From contig CANQPL010000023.1 of NCBI GenBank assembly GCA_947625735.1, positions 1 to 39,086 of the forward strand: 39,086 nt of DNA, given 5' to 3'. Positions 1 to 7,993 of this stretch are shown here, piece by piece. The stretch is from an uncultured Clostridia bacterium (lineage in GTDB: Bacteria > Bacillota > Clostridia > Oscillospirales > Ruminococcaceae). A model generated the notes under the pieces. That model saw only the letters and a list, made by a program, of their open reading frames with translations, had not been told where the DNA came from and did no database searches. Numbering within the stretch: position 1 is the first letter of the stretch; each line of letters starts with the position of its first letter. Position numbers and translations under genes: made by a program.

Positions 1-208
1 ATACGGTAAGCTCAGGGCGGTCAATTTTACCGTCTTTCCAGACAAAATCTGTATATTTTTCCGGTATCTCGTAATTCTGAAGCTCTTCGTCCGATATAAG
101 AGCGCTTACATCTACCTCCCCCGGGAACACAAATACCGTCGTGAACGCCAACAAAAATGCCGTAACAAAAGCTGTCGCTCGTGACCGGAACGTTCGTCTT
201 ACAGTCAT
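1..208 (-). CDS. Exported protein, N-terminal fragment (cut by window edge)
   Basis: Only the first 69 codons are present; the gene runs off the left edge. The start is the ATG at 208-206, preceded on the minus strand by GGGAGAGG six bases upstream. The N-terminus is a basic stretch (MTVRRTFRSRAT) followed by a hydrophobic segment (AFVTAFLLAFTTVFVF), which looks like a Sec signal peptide or membrane anchor. After it comes a charged region (SDEELQNYEIPEKY, then FVWKDGKIDRPELTV). No family can be named from this fragment. The direction and the gap of about 265 bp to the next gene, which has its own terminator, suggest a separate transcription unit. Confidence 0.7.
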   Translation of the reverse strand, partial: MTVRRTFRSRATAFVTAFLLAFTTVFVFPGEVDVSALISDEELQNYEIPEKYTDFVWKDGKIDRPELTV

Positions 209-410
209 AAAAACCTCTCCCTTACATATAAAAATTAACAAAAAGGGCGCACTTAGCCCCTCTACTTCTTATTCAATTATACTACCCTTATCCAAATCTG
301 TCAAGACTTTTTTCTTTTTTCGTAATTATTTTGTAAATATTACACATAAAACCATGCCTACTTTTAAACAAATAACAAGCAGCATTGTAAACACTATAAA
401 AATTGTAAAC

Positions 411-445
411 CAAAAAAGCGCCGGGAGAAGCTCCCGGCGCTGAGA
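411..445 (-). terminator. Rho-independent terminator of the secreted repeat-protein gene
   Basis: There is a perfect 11-bp G/C-rich stem (417-427 with 431-441) and a 3-base loop. On the minus strand it is followed by a run of six T (417-412). It starts about 30 bases after the stop codon of the gene ending at 474, so it is placed to end that transcript. Confidence 0.9.
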
Positions 446-473
446 AAACATATTCTGTAAAATAACCCGAAAC

Positions 474-2009
474 TTATTTAAGAACAACGAGGTAAGGACC
501 GCCCTCGGTAATTGCAATAGTGCATCTGCCGTTGTCCTGAACTGTGGATCTGGACACGCCTCTGAGTGTGTTCGTTATAGGATCGTAACGGTAAGCAACT
601 GCGGTGCAGCCTGCTCTGGAGGTGCTGAACTTAACGGAAACGTTAGCCTTTGTGCCAAGTGCGTCAAAGGACTGGGTAATGCCGATCTGTGCCTTTGATA
701 CCGCACCTTCTGATGCCTTCTTTACAAGGCTTGCGGGGATATACTGAATGTTGTACTTGGTGTAAAGGTCGATATCCTTTGCCTCGGTCACGTTCTTGCC
801 GTTGATAACCCACTTAACGCCGTTGTCAAGGGTGCAGGTAAGAGATACATTCTTGCCCTTGAGAGCACTCAGAGCATCTGCGCTTACAATAGTGCCGCCG
901 TTCATTACAACGTTGATATTAGCGCCGCTCTTTGCATTTTTGATGTAGGTCGAAATGGTATCCCAGCCCGCTCTTGTCTTATGACCGCTGATGTAAGGCT
1001 CGCCGTCCTTGGCTTCTTCCTTTTTGGAGCTTGAGCCCTTGCTGTCAGAGCTGTTGTTCTTATTTGCAAACAGCTGATTGTAGGAGAAGAAAGGATCGCC
1101 GTTCCAACCGTATCCGTAATAATAGTTGCCGTAGGGTGCGCCGTAATATACGCCGTCATAATAGCTGTTGTAATAATAATTGTAGGGAACAAGGGAAATA
1201 TCTACGCCCAGTGCAGTTCCGCCCGCTGCCTGTGCTGCGGAAAGGCTGCCGTAATATTTATTGTTGTAATAATAATAGTATGTGGTTGAGCCTGTGCTGC
1301 CAATGGGAGAATAGAAGATATCTACACCCAGTGCGGTACCGCCAGCTCTCTGTGCATCTTCAAGAGTTCCATAGGGTACACCGTTGTAATAATAACGATA
1401 AATGGTGCTTGCCTGTCCGTCATAATTGCCGTAATATGTACCATATCTTGACACATATGCGGAATTTCCGCCTGAAGCCTTAACTGCGGCAGAGTAGCTT
1501 GAATAAAGCTTGCCTGTGTAGCTGCTGTACCACCAGCCTGTATAGCTGCTGTCATAGTAGCCGTTGCCTCTGTCAAGAACCAGATCGGCATTGCTTCCTG
1601 ATGCCAACAGAGCATCAGCATATGTGGAATAATACTTGCCCGTAAGCAGGCTGAACCAGCGATAGGTGCTGCTTGAAGTAGTTGATGAGCTTACATGACC
1701 TACCGAGCCTGCAGAATACGCTTCACTTGCCAGTCCGTGGGACTCAGCCTCTGCCTTTGTGCTGTAAACCACGCCATTTGCAGCCCATAAGGTGGTAACA
1801 CCGGCAAGGGAAAGGGTGGACTTTGAAACAGGCTGGATACTTCCCAAGTTGCTGTTCGATGCAAGTACAGCATCATTATAGTTTTCATAATAATAGCCGC
1901 CATAAAGATAAAGCTGAGTAGAATCTGCCGAAGCATTAAACGCAGCAAACTGAACAGCCATCACAACAGCTGCTGCCGCAGCCATAATCCTTTTGCTTGT
2001 CTTTTTCAT
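474..2009 (-). CDS. Secreted Tyr-rich repeat protein, 511 aa
   Basis: The ATG at 2009 has AAAAGGAGA ten bases upstream. A signal peptide (KR, then a long Ala/Val core, likely cut after NASA near residue 28) shows export. Residues 30-270 hold about six degenerate modules of roughly 35-45 residues with the pattern aromatic-x(n)-G/N-x-x-Y-x-S/T-x3-A-x3-G. Examples are TGKYYSTYADALLASG, TGKLYSSYSAAVKASGG and NNKYYGSLSAAQAAGG. A Tyr/Asn/Gly-rich stretch and a short Ser/Lys-rich linker (SSDSKGSSSKKEE) follow. A C-terminal domain of about 165 residues contains INVVMNGGTIV and VKWVINGKNVT, resembling a beta-rich domain seen in secreted clostridial proteins. There is no LPXTG, transmembrane tail or clear catalytic motif. 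A wall- or glycan-binding role is an inference from the aromatic repeats; the function is unknown. Confidence 0.85.
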   Translation of the reverse strand: MKKTSKRIMAAAAAVVMAVQFAAFNASADSTQLYLYGGYYYENYNDAVLASNSNLGSIQPVSKSTLSLAGVTTLWAANGVVYSTKAEAESHGLASEAYSAGSVGHVSSSTTSSSTYRWFSLLTGKYYSTYADALLASGSNADLVLDRGNGYYDSSYTGWWYSSYTGKLYSSYSAAVKASGGNSAYVSRYGTYYGNYDGQASTIYRYYYNGVPYGTLEDAQRAGGTALGVDIFYSPIGSTGSTTYYYYYNNKYYGSLSAAQAAGGTALGVDISLVPYNYYYNSYYDGVYYGAPYGNYYYGYGWNGDPFFSYNQLFANKNNSSDSKGSSSKKEEAKDGEPYISGHKTRAGWDTISTYIKNAKSGANINVVMNGGTIVSADALSALKGKNVSLTCTLDNGVKWVINGKNVTEAKDIDLYTKYNIQYIPASLVKKASEGAVSKAQIGITQSFDALGTKANVSVKFSTSRAGCTAVAYRYDPITNTLRGVSRSTVQDNGRCTIAITEGGPYLVVLK

Positions 2010-2039
2010 CTTTAAGATCTCCTTTTCTTAAAAAATCTT

Positions 2040-2100
2040 TGCGGAAAAAATTGTATCATGCAGCTAATACAATTGTCGGGTATTTTCAACCCATTATCCG
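2040..2100 (-). promoter_or_regulatory. Structured 5' leader of the repeat-protein gene
   Basis: The leader between the promoter below and the ATG at 2009 is about 95 nt. It can form two hairpins: an 8-bp stem AATTGTAT/ATACAATT (2049-2056 with 2067-2074) and a 4-bp GGGT/ACCC stem (2078-2081 with 2089-2092). No T-tract follows either one. They could stabilise the mRNA or regulate translation; I recognise no riboswitch family. Confidence 0.4.
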
Positions 2101-2109
2101 ATTATACTT

Positions 2110-2138
2110 ATTATAACACATATTTTCAAAAAAGCCAA
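2110..2138 (-). promoter_or_regulatory. Sigma-A promoter of the repeat-protein gene
   Basis: On the minus strand, -35 TTGGCT (2138-2133), a 17-base spacer and -10 TATAAT (2115-2110) with an extended TGT just before the -10. Transcription would start near 2103. Confidence 0.7.
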
Positions 2139-2238
2139 TAGTAAATACCACAAAAATTATTACAGTTTAATTACATATTATCAACAAAAAACAATATTTT
2201 GTAACCTTTGCTTACAGCGAGCAAAATACAGCAGCACA

Positions 2239-3897
2239 TTAACACTCTGCTCTGTAAAAATCCCGTAAAAAGCTCCCGTACTCCTCAAACCGTCCTCCAA
2301 AATCCCCATTTTCGCACAGCTTCAAAAAATGACGCTTGTGCGTTTTAAGAAAATCCTCATATATTTTCCTGTCGGGGAAGAATGACGGGTCACTGCGCAG
2401 TACACAAACGGCTATCATCATTTTTTGCTTGTTTGTAAGCCGCCTGCCCCTATGCCCCTCCGTAAAAACACGCCTTATTATGCTGCTGTCGAAAAATGTA
2501 TACTCCCCCTGAATGCGCTCCCCACGAAAAGCACTCAACAGAAGTGAGTGAACAGCCGTATGCCGAAGCGGAGGAATATATATGTCCTTTCCGTCCCACA
2601 CCACACGCCGAAGATCCGTACATCGGGAGGAAAAAAGCTCTCCCTCTCCGTAAAGACCGCTTGCGGATACGGTTTCAAGCATAAAATCGGACAGGGCTTT
2701 TTCCTCAAATCTTGCGCCCTTCTCCGCTCTGATAACATAATTTTTCCTGACTGCAAAGCTCCCGGTTGGGATAAATTCGGGAAATACGCTGCCGTACACC
2801 GTAATTTCCGTTTTCGTCAGAGCCTTAACGAAAATTTCTCCCTCATATTTTTCCCCGTTGGGACAGAATGCTTTTATATAATTGGGTATGCAGTATCGTT
2901 TACCGTTCAAGGGCATTATTATCCTGCAATCAGGCTCAAAAAGACTGACCGTGCCGTTCCCGTAATGCTCCTCCCTGCGGTAAAATGAATCGTGGGCTAT
3001 TTCTACACGGGAACATTCGGACAGATCAAGACTGCAATGAAGTACAGAGTGCTTTTTTAAACATACAGAGCAGTGATCGGGGAATTTTACCGAAGCAAAC
3101 ATTCCCACCGACAAAACGGTTAAAATATCAGATTTTCCGTCACAAATGAGCTTATACTTTTTTAATAAGGGCGTGCCGATAAAGCAGCTGCCGTCAAAAG
3201 TACATTCTGTGGGATATAAGCCCGACATTTCGGGCATGGAAAATCCCTCAAGTCCGCTTCCCCGGAAAGCCTCTGCTCCGACACAACAGCAGTGACGGGG
3301 GATATTTATGTATTTCAGCGTTTCACAGCCGTAAAATGCCCGCTCCCCTATCTCCTCCGCAGTTGGCGGAAGAACCACCCTTTCAAGGAATTTGCAGGAA
3401 TAAAACGCATTTTGCGGAATGCTCCGCACACCCTCTCCGAAAACTATCTCCCTTGCGGTACATCGTGAAAAACACCCCTCCTTCAGCTTCTTCACTGTGT
3501 CGGGAATGTGTATACCTCTCACATTATCATCGGGAAAAACGCCGCTGCCTATCTCATTGACGATACTGCCGCCGATCATTGCGGGCACTGTGACAAGCTC
3601 CTCCGTCCCCGAATATCTTGTTATCCGTATCCGATTCCTGCTTTTGCGCTTATAGTGCCGGCCCGCCGCAGCCGCCTGCTCCTTTGTAAGCTCAATGTGA
3701 CGCACATTAACGGAAATATCCTCGGACGGTTCGGGAATGTAAATATCCTGCGGCTTTAAGGGTTCACATTCAAAGGGCAGTGTACTGTCGGCGGCTGTTC
3801 CCTCATTTTCCGGCTTCACATCGCCGTTTACCGACACGGAGACATTATCCCGCTTTAATAAACGCTGTATCACTTTCACAGCATCGGACAATTTCAT
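2239..3897 (-). CDS. BspA-type leucine-rich repeat protein without signal peptide, 552 aa
   Basis: The ATG at 3897 follows GGGGTGAT. The N-terminus (MKLSDAVKVIQRLLKRDN) is an amphipathic helix, not a signal peptide. From about residue 100 to 215 there are tandem LRR_5/BspA-type repeats of about 23 residues, such as VRGIHIPDTVKKLKEGCFSRC, LERVVLPPTAEEIGERAFYGC and LKYINIPRHCCCVGAEAF. The rest is Cys/His/Arg-rich and not obviously repeated. BspA repeats are usually on surface proteins, so the lack of export or anchor signals is unusual and suggests an intracellular binding role. It has no visible operon partner: an F2 repeat lies just upstream and the next upstream gene ends at 4071. Confidence 0.8.
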   Translation of the reverse strand: MKLSDAVKVIQRLLKRDNVSVSVNGDVKPENEGTAADSTLPFECEPLKPQDIYIPEPSEDISVNVRHIELTKEQAAAAGRHYKRKSRNRIRITRYSGTEELVTVPAMIGGSIVNEIGSGVFPDDNVRGIHIPDTVKKLKEGCFSRCTAREIVFGEGVRSIPQNAFYSCKFLERVVLPPTAEEIGERAFYGCETLKYINIPRHCCCVGAEAFRGSGLEGFSMPEMSGLYPTECTFDGSCFIGTPLLKKYKLICDGKSDILTVLSVGMFASVKFPDHCSVCLKKHSVLHCSLDLSECSRVEIAHDSFYRREEHYGNGTVSLFEPDCRIIMPLNGKRYCIPNYIKAFCPNGEKYEGEIFVKALTKTEITVYGSVFPEFIPTGSFAVRKNYVIRAEKGARFEEKALSDFMLETVSASGLYGEGELFSSRCTDLRRVVWDGKDIYIPPLRHTAVHSLLLSAFRGERIQGEYTFFDSSIIRRVFTEGHRGRRLTNKQKMMIAVCVLRSDPSFFPDRKIYEDFLKTHKRHFLKLCENGDFGGRFEEYGSFLRDFYRAEC

Positions 3898-3927
3898 AAT
3901 ATCACCCCGATAGTCAATAGCTTATCA

Positions 3928-4020
3928 TTTGCGGGTGGAACCCGCAGCCGGGTCGTTAGTGAGTTTTGCAATGATATTTCAGATAGTAACTCGGTAACCT
4001 TTGTTTGGTGTGATGTTAAT
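3928..4020 (-). repeat. F2 intergenic repeat, upstream of the LRR gene
   Basis: A full F2 copy whose GCGGGT-GGA-ACCCGC hairpin end lies 31 bp from the LRR start codon. It contains the conserved AGTAACTCGGTAACCTTT core (GTTAC direct repeat on the other strand) and ends in TGATGTTAA. Confidence 0.85.
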
Positions 4021-4029
4021 TGGGAGTAA

Positions 4030-4070
4030 AACCTTTATTCACTCCACTCTTAACTCTCCACACTCCACAC
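4030..4070 (-). repeat. F5 CT-rich repeat at the 3' end of the SDR gene
   Basis: CCTTTATTCACTCC, CTCTTAACTCTCC and CACACTCCACACTT in series. It is almost the reverse complement of 35783-35818 and related to 13604-13630 and 18569-18592. It abuts the SDR stop codon at 4071. Confidence 0.6.
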
Positions 4071-5087
4071 TTAATAAGTTATCATTTTATAATCCTTATA
4101 AAATGCGCCGCTGTCGGTTATCCTTTCATCATTCATATGCAGAGTGACGGGATAAAGTATCCGTGCCGCCCCGTCGTCATAGGTAAGATAAGGTTTAAAG
4201 CTCTTGCTGATCTCATAGCCGGGCGGGAACTGGTTGGATACCCAGCCCGGGTCGCAGGAGTAGACAAAAATCCTATCCCTTGCAAAATCCGATGCTATGG
4301 AATGTGTCATCATATTAAGCGACGCTTTCGCCATATTGGTATGAACATGACGGGCAAGCTTCTGTTTGGTGTTGAATCTCCCCTCAACGGAGCTTACATT
4401 CAGAACAAATTTATTTGTACTGCCGCCATAGGCAAGACAGCTGCGCAGCCCGTTTGTCAGCATAAAAGGAGCAGTAACGTTGATAAGCTGTACCTCCAGC
4501 AGCTCACGGGGGGATATTTCCTCGGGCTTTCGCACCCATGAATTATCATTCTCCGTTTCTCCGCAGTCGGCAGGATAAATGCCGTCCATAAGCGAAAAAC
4601 CGCTTTGTGCGGGGGCAAGAGGATACAGACTTTCACATTCAAGCTGCAATTCGTTTTCATGAGTGCAGAGCTGCATATAATATTCCGCAGACTTTTTAAC
4701 AGTCTGGGCGGCATTGTTTACAAGAATATCCAGCCTGCCGCCAAATATATCACGGGTCAGATCAATAAGCTCCCCTATACGATCAACACGCATAAGATCA
4801 AAACCCGTCACCGTAAGCCTGTCACGGAACACCTCATAATCGGACTCGGCACGGTAGCTTTCAAGAGCTGTTTTCGGGTATCGGGTAACGGCAATAACAT
4901 TCGCCCCCTGCCGCAGCAGACGCAGGCACAGGGCATATCCTATCTTTATCCTGCCGCCCGTGACGAGCGCATTTTTCCCCGAAAGGTCACAGGTAAGGGA
5001 GCGCATCTCCTCATTTACCGCCTGACATTCGGGGCAAAGTCCGTAGTAGTCGATATTGCGTTTTCTGCACATAAGGCATTTTCTCAT
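4071..5087 (-). CDS. SDR-like oxidoreductase with N-terminal zinc ribbon, 338 aa
   Basis: The ATG at 5087 has GAGG eight bases upstream. Residues C4-x2-C7...C18-x2-C21 form a short treble-clef or zinc-ribbon knuckle. A Rossmann domain of the short-chain dehydrogenase/reductase family starts near residue 37. It has TGGRIKIG at 43-50 (in place of TGxxxGxG), the NNAAQT motif at 124-129 (canonical NNAG) and VSSVEG near 231-236. The active-site YxxxK is altered: the sequence is HTNMAKAS with K254 but Thr at the position of the catalytic Tyr. The central part (about 130-200) is an insertion compared with classical SDRs of about 250 residues. NAD(P) binding is likely, but normal SDR catalysis is doubtful. 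Substrate and pathway are unknown. Confidence 0.75.
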   Translation of the reverse strand: MRKCLMCRKRNIDYYGLCPECQAVNEEMRSLTCDLSGKNALVTGGRIKIGYALCLRLLRQGANVIAVTRYPKTALESYRAESDYEVFRDRLTVTGFDLMRVDRIGELIDLTRDIFGGRLDILVNNAAQTVKKSAEYYMQLCTHENELQLECESLYPLAPAQSGFSLMDGIYPADCGETENDNSWVRKPEEISPRELLEVQLINVTAPFMLTNGLRSCLAYGGSTNKFVLNVSSVEGRFNTKQKLARHVHTNMAKASLNMMTHSIASDFARDRIFVYSCDPGWVSNQFPPGYEISKSFKPYLTYDDGAARILYPVTLHMNDERITDSGAFYKDYKMITY

Positions 5088-5109
5088 AGATGAAACCTCA
5101 CAAAAAGTG

Positions 5110-5138
5110 TTGACAAAAAAATATATACATGATAAAAT
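5110..5138 (+). promoter_or_regulatory. Strong sigma-A promoter of the candidate ncRNA
   Basis: -35 TTGACA (5110-5115), a spacer of exactly 17 bases and -10 TAAAAT (5133-5138) with an extended TGA. It points away from the SDR gene, whose start codon is only 23 bp from the -35 box. No open reading frame with a ribosome binding site follows. Confidence 0.85.
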
Positions 5139-5144
5139 AAATAT

Positions 5145-5283
5145 GTCGGTAGTTTAACATAAAATTGCGCTCCACAGGCGCAGATACGGCTTTGCCGTCC
5201 GACAGCCCGTATAGCTCAACATGAGAGCGGCGTCCCGCTAAGACGGCAACGGCGGTGAAACTCCGCCAACGGGTATTTTTTTT
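5145..5283 (+). ncRNA. Candidate structured non-coding RNA, about 139 nt, tRNA-like 3' domain
   Basis: Bounded by a near-consensus promoter and a run of eight T (5276-5283). The 5' domain is a three-way junction. TGTCGG (5144-5149) pairs with CCGACA (5199-5204) and encloses hairpins TGCGC/GCGCA (5166-5170 with 5178-5182) and ACGGC-TTT-GCCGT (5186-5198). The 3' domain has cloverleaf spacing. CCCGT/ACGGG (5206-5210 with 5269-5273) encloses GCTC/GAGC (5214-5217 with 5225-5228), CGTC/GACG with the 7-base loop CCGCTAA (5231-5245) and GGCGG/CCGCC with a 7-base loop (5251-5267). It lacks U33, the D-loop GG and the T-loop TTC, so it is not a normal tRNA. It could be a trans-acting RNA, a riboswitch-like RNA or a tRNA mimic. 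A known family such as raiA was not excluded. Confidence 0.7.
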
Positions 5284-5299
5284 ATTATAGCATACAATT

Positions 5300-5835
5300 A
5301 GGCAAAAGTCAAATAAACGCAAAGCAAAAAAGTCTAAGCAAAACAAACACAAGGCAAAGCCAGAGGCAGAGGCACAAAAGCGAAAATCTAAGCAAAACAA
5401 ACACAAGGTAAAGTTTTCGCCAGCCTTTTTTCAAAAGGCTGCGGGTCAAGGGCAGAGCCCTTGCGGGGTTCGGGGTGGAACCCCGACAAAGGAGAAACAC
5501 AACAAACAAATCTCAATAATCAAGCATGGGGGCAGATAAACCGTGGAGGGATAACCGCCGCAAGAAAAAACACGGGGAGAGCCTGACTCAAAAATTTAAA
5601 ATAAATAATCAGGGGAGTAAAAAAATGCGGCGGTTATCTTGCTGACATAAACAAGTCTGCACGGCACATTAGTGCCATAAAAAGCGGGGAGCATCAAAAT
5701 AAACTATCCCGAATAAACAAGTCTGCACTATTTAAAAAATTCCGGTAAATTTAATAGATCATTTAATCGAATCAGCATTAAATAAAACCCATTCCCGTCA
5801 AATAAAAAAAATCATTAAATCAAATCTGCACTTTT
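5300..5835 (+). repeat. F1 structured repeat, copy A (gene-free 5284-5915)
   Basis: Begins right after the ncRNA T-tract and runs in the same direction. The leading segment (TCTAAGCAAAACAAACACAAGG) occurs twice, near 5331 and 5388. Hairpins follow in the F1 order: AGCCTTTT/AAAAGGCT, CAAGGGC-AGA-GCCCTTG, TCGGGGT-GGA-ACCCCGA, the long-range GATAACCGCCGCA/TGCGGCGGTTATC pair and GGCAC-ATTA-GTGCC. The tail (5740-5835) is AT-rich and matches the outer part of copy C. Confidence 0.85.
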
Positions 5836-5841
5836 ATAAAA

Positions 5842-5886
5842 TGAACACCGCACAAAAAACGCCACCCGTTCTTTGTGCGGTGTTGC
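5842..5886 (-). terminator. Terminator of the penicillin-binding protein gene
   Basis: A 13-bp perfect stem, AACACCGCACAAA (5844-5856) with its complement (5872-5884), about 30 bases after the stop codon at 5916. On the minus strand it is followed by CATTTTATA, a weak T-tract. Confidence 0.75.
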
Positions 5887-5915
5887 TTTAAATCCGCCGG
5901 AAATCCATATAATCA

Positions 5916-7979
5916 TCACTCATCAGTATGAGCTTTATTTTTAATACTTGCAACCTTTTTGCCAGGTGAATAATACGTCTCAATAATATCCTTTATCATC
6001 AGCTTGGAGTACTCACCATGCTCAATAAATCCCGAAAAAGCTATTTCCGGATCATCAGCAGGATAAAATCCGATAAAAGCCGACCCCGTGTCATCTTTTG
6101 AGGTCATCTGAGGAGTACCCGTCTTTATTGCAGCCTTTTCGGGCAGAGCGGTAAGCAGATAGCTGTCGGTGTAATAATCCTTTAAAGAGGGATAGGTATA
6201 CGGCTCAAATGCGGCTGCCTCCTTCATTCCCTCAATTACCGAATCGTAGGTGTAACCCGTTTTGTCGGTTATCTCTGCGGCAATGACAGGCTCGGTCTTA
6301 TAAACAAGCTCCTCCATATTATATGTGTATACACTGTCTACCATATATGTCCGGTACCGTATTCCCCTGCTGCCTATCATCTGCGCCTGTGCCGCCATTT
6401 GCAGAGGGGTAATGTAGGTGTCGGACTGTCCGATAGCTGCCTGAATGACATTTCCCGCCTGCCAGTCAAGCCCCAGAGATTCCAGTATTTCCGGAGACGC
6501 CACATAGCCTTTCTTTACATCTCTGCCTATCTCAAGACCCATTTCCTCTCCCAGTCCGTAGAGAGCGGCGTACTTGTCTATAAGATCAATTCCCGTAATG
6601 CGTCCCACATCATAGAAAAATATATTGCACGACTCACGCAGAGCGGATACCACATTAAGACTCCCGTGCCAGCCCGTACATTCGGGGTACCACCCCTCCC
6701 AGTAGGTATACGTCCCCGTACATCTTACCGTGTCGTAAGGACTGATTATCCCTTCGTTAAGAGCGGCAGTGGCAGTTACCGTTTTGAACGTTGAGCCGGG
6801 GCGGTAAAGCCCGCTTGTGGCACGGTTGGTAAGCGGCGCATTTTCTCCTCCTGCGACTTTAGCATAATCATCAATATAATCATTAAGATCATAAGTAGGA
6901 TAGGTGGCAGCACCTAAAAGCGCACCCGTTTTTGCATCAAGGACAACAAGTGCGCCCGCATTTGCAGCCGTACCCTTTGCTTTGGGAGAAGTCTGATTTT
7001 GCAGCCAGAAAATGTGATTTTCGAGAATAGTCTGCAAATTTCTCTGAAAATCGCTGTGAATGGTCAGCTTCAGGGTATTCCCCGGTACGGCTTCGGAGGT
7101 GACCTCATCGCTTACAGGTTCACCGTCAAGCATTTCAATAGTGCGCACGCCCTTTTGTCCTCTGAGCGTGGATTCCATTGCCTTTTCAATGCCGCCCTTT
7201 CCCAGAGAATCGTTGAGGGCATATCCGCTTTCTTTAAGCTCTGCATACTCCTCAGCGGAAATAGGACCTACCGTTCCGATAAGATGAGGGACAACATCAC
7301 CCACATTATTTACCCTTACAGCTTCTTCGGAAATATCAACGCCGTCAAGCTCAAAACTCAGCTCTTTAAGGCGCACCACCGCCGACATGGGTATATCCTC
7401 CGCAAAGGTATAGAGGTTGGAAATGGAAAAATCCCTCAGCTGCATGGTATACCGCACGCCTGCAATTATCCGCTGTTCGGCGGAATTATAGTTATCCCCT
7501 ATGCCGCAGCTCCTGCAAATAGCAATGATGCACTCCTCAGCGGTAGCATATGTCTGAACGCCGATATTTTTTCTCATCTTTGCAATGTCGCTTTCCCTGT
7601 CGGGAAGAAATTCAAAGGGAGTGTCGAAGCTGATAGGCAGAGCGTCCTCCCAGTCGGTATTCTCCTCTTTCAGCACACCCGCAACCTCTGCAATTATCCT
7701 GTTGGCGCTTTCGTTGTCGGAGGGGAAGAAAACTTTATCAAGAATGGCATTATAACCCGATTTATTGCTTACAAGATAATTCCCGTCCCCGTCGACTATT
7801 TCCCCTCTCGGTGCAGAAATGACCTGCTCATGTGTCTTTGTGCTTTTTGTGCTTTCCAGATAGGAGCTGCCGTCCACAAGCTGTATTTTCATGATCGCCA
7901 GCGCACCCGCCGACATAAATATCAGTGTGAATATTATATTTAGTACAAATCTTATCCTGTCCGCTGCTCCGTTCATCAT
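5916..7979 (-). CDS. Class B penicillin-binding protein (PBP2/FtsI type transpeptidase), 687 aa
   Basis: A D,D-transpeptidase that cross-links peptidoglycan on the outer face of the membrane. An N-terminal membrane anchor (residues about 10-31) is followed by a PBP dimerisation domain with the R1-like motif ISAPRGEIVDGDG near residue 57. The transpeptidase domain has all three penicilloyl motifs: STFK with nucleophile S396, SCN at 450-452 and KTGT at 619-622. I chose the ATG at 7979 because GAGAGGTGAAG stands just before it; a second ATG follows at once. The frame stays open upstream through an F2 repeat (PTRWQQVPPA), which I regard as false coding. It stands alone with its own terminator. 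The family fit is firm; a specific role in elongation or division is not shown. Confidence 0.92.
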   Translation of the reverse strand: MMNGAADRIRFVLNIIFTLIFMSAGALAIMKIQLVDGSSYLESTKSTKTHEQVISAPRGEIVDGDGNYLVSNKSGYNAILDKVFFPSDNESANRIIAEVAGVLKEENTDWEDALPISFDTPFEFLPDRESDIAKMRKNIGVQTYATAEECIIAICRSCGIGDNYNSAEQRIIAGVRYTMQLRDFSISNLYTFAEDIPMSAVVRLKELSFELDGVDISEEAVRVNNVGDVVPHLIGTVGPISAEEYAELKESGYALNDSLGKGGIEKAMESTLRGQKGVRTIEMLDGEPVSDEVTSEAVPGNTLKLTIHSDFQRNLQTILENHIFWLQNQTSPKAKGTAANAGALVVLDAKTGALLGAATYPTYDLNDYIDDYAKVAGGENAPLTNRATSGLYRPGSTFKTVTATAALNEGIISPYDTVRCTGTYTYWEGWYPECTGWHGSLNVVSALRESCNIFFYDVGRITGIDLIDKYAALYGLGEEMGLEIGRDVKKGYVASPEILESLGLDWQAGNVIQAAIGQSDTYITPLQMAAQAQMIGSRGIRYRTYMVDSVYTYNMEELVYKTEPVIAAEITDKTGYTYDSVIEGMKEAAAFEPYTYPSLKDYYTDSYLLTALPEKAAIKTGTPQMTSKDDTGSAFIGFYPADDPEIAFSGFIEHGEYSKLMIKDIIETYYSPGKKVASIKNKAHTDE

Positions 7980-7993
7980 CTTCACCTCTCTTT

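Noticed and set aside
5205-5275. A functional tRNA-Ser(GCU)
   Set aside because: The arm sizes fit, but U33, the D-loop GG, the T-loop TTC and an A-free 7-66 pair are missing, and there is no long variable arm as expected for tRNA-Ser. It is described as a tRNA-like part of a longer RNA.
5098-5509. Cys/Phe/Leu-rich minus-strand frames across the ncRNA and F1 copy A
   Set aside because: They are translations of the ncRNA antisense and of repeat sequence (the same LCFCLDF-like peptides recur at other F1 copies).
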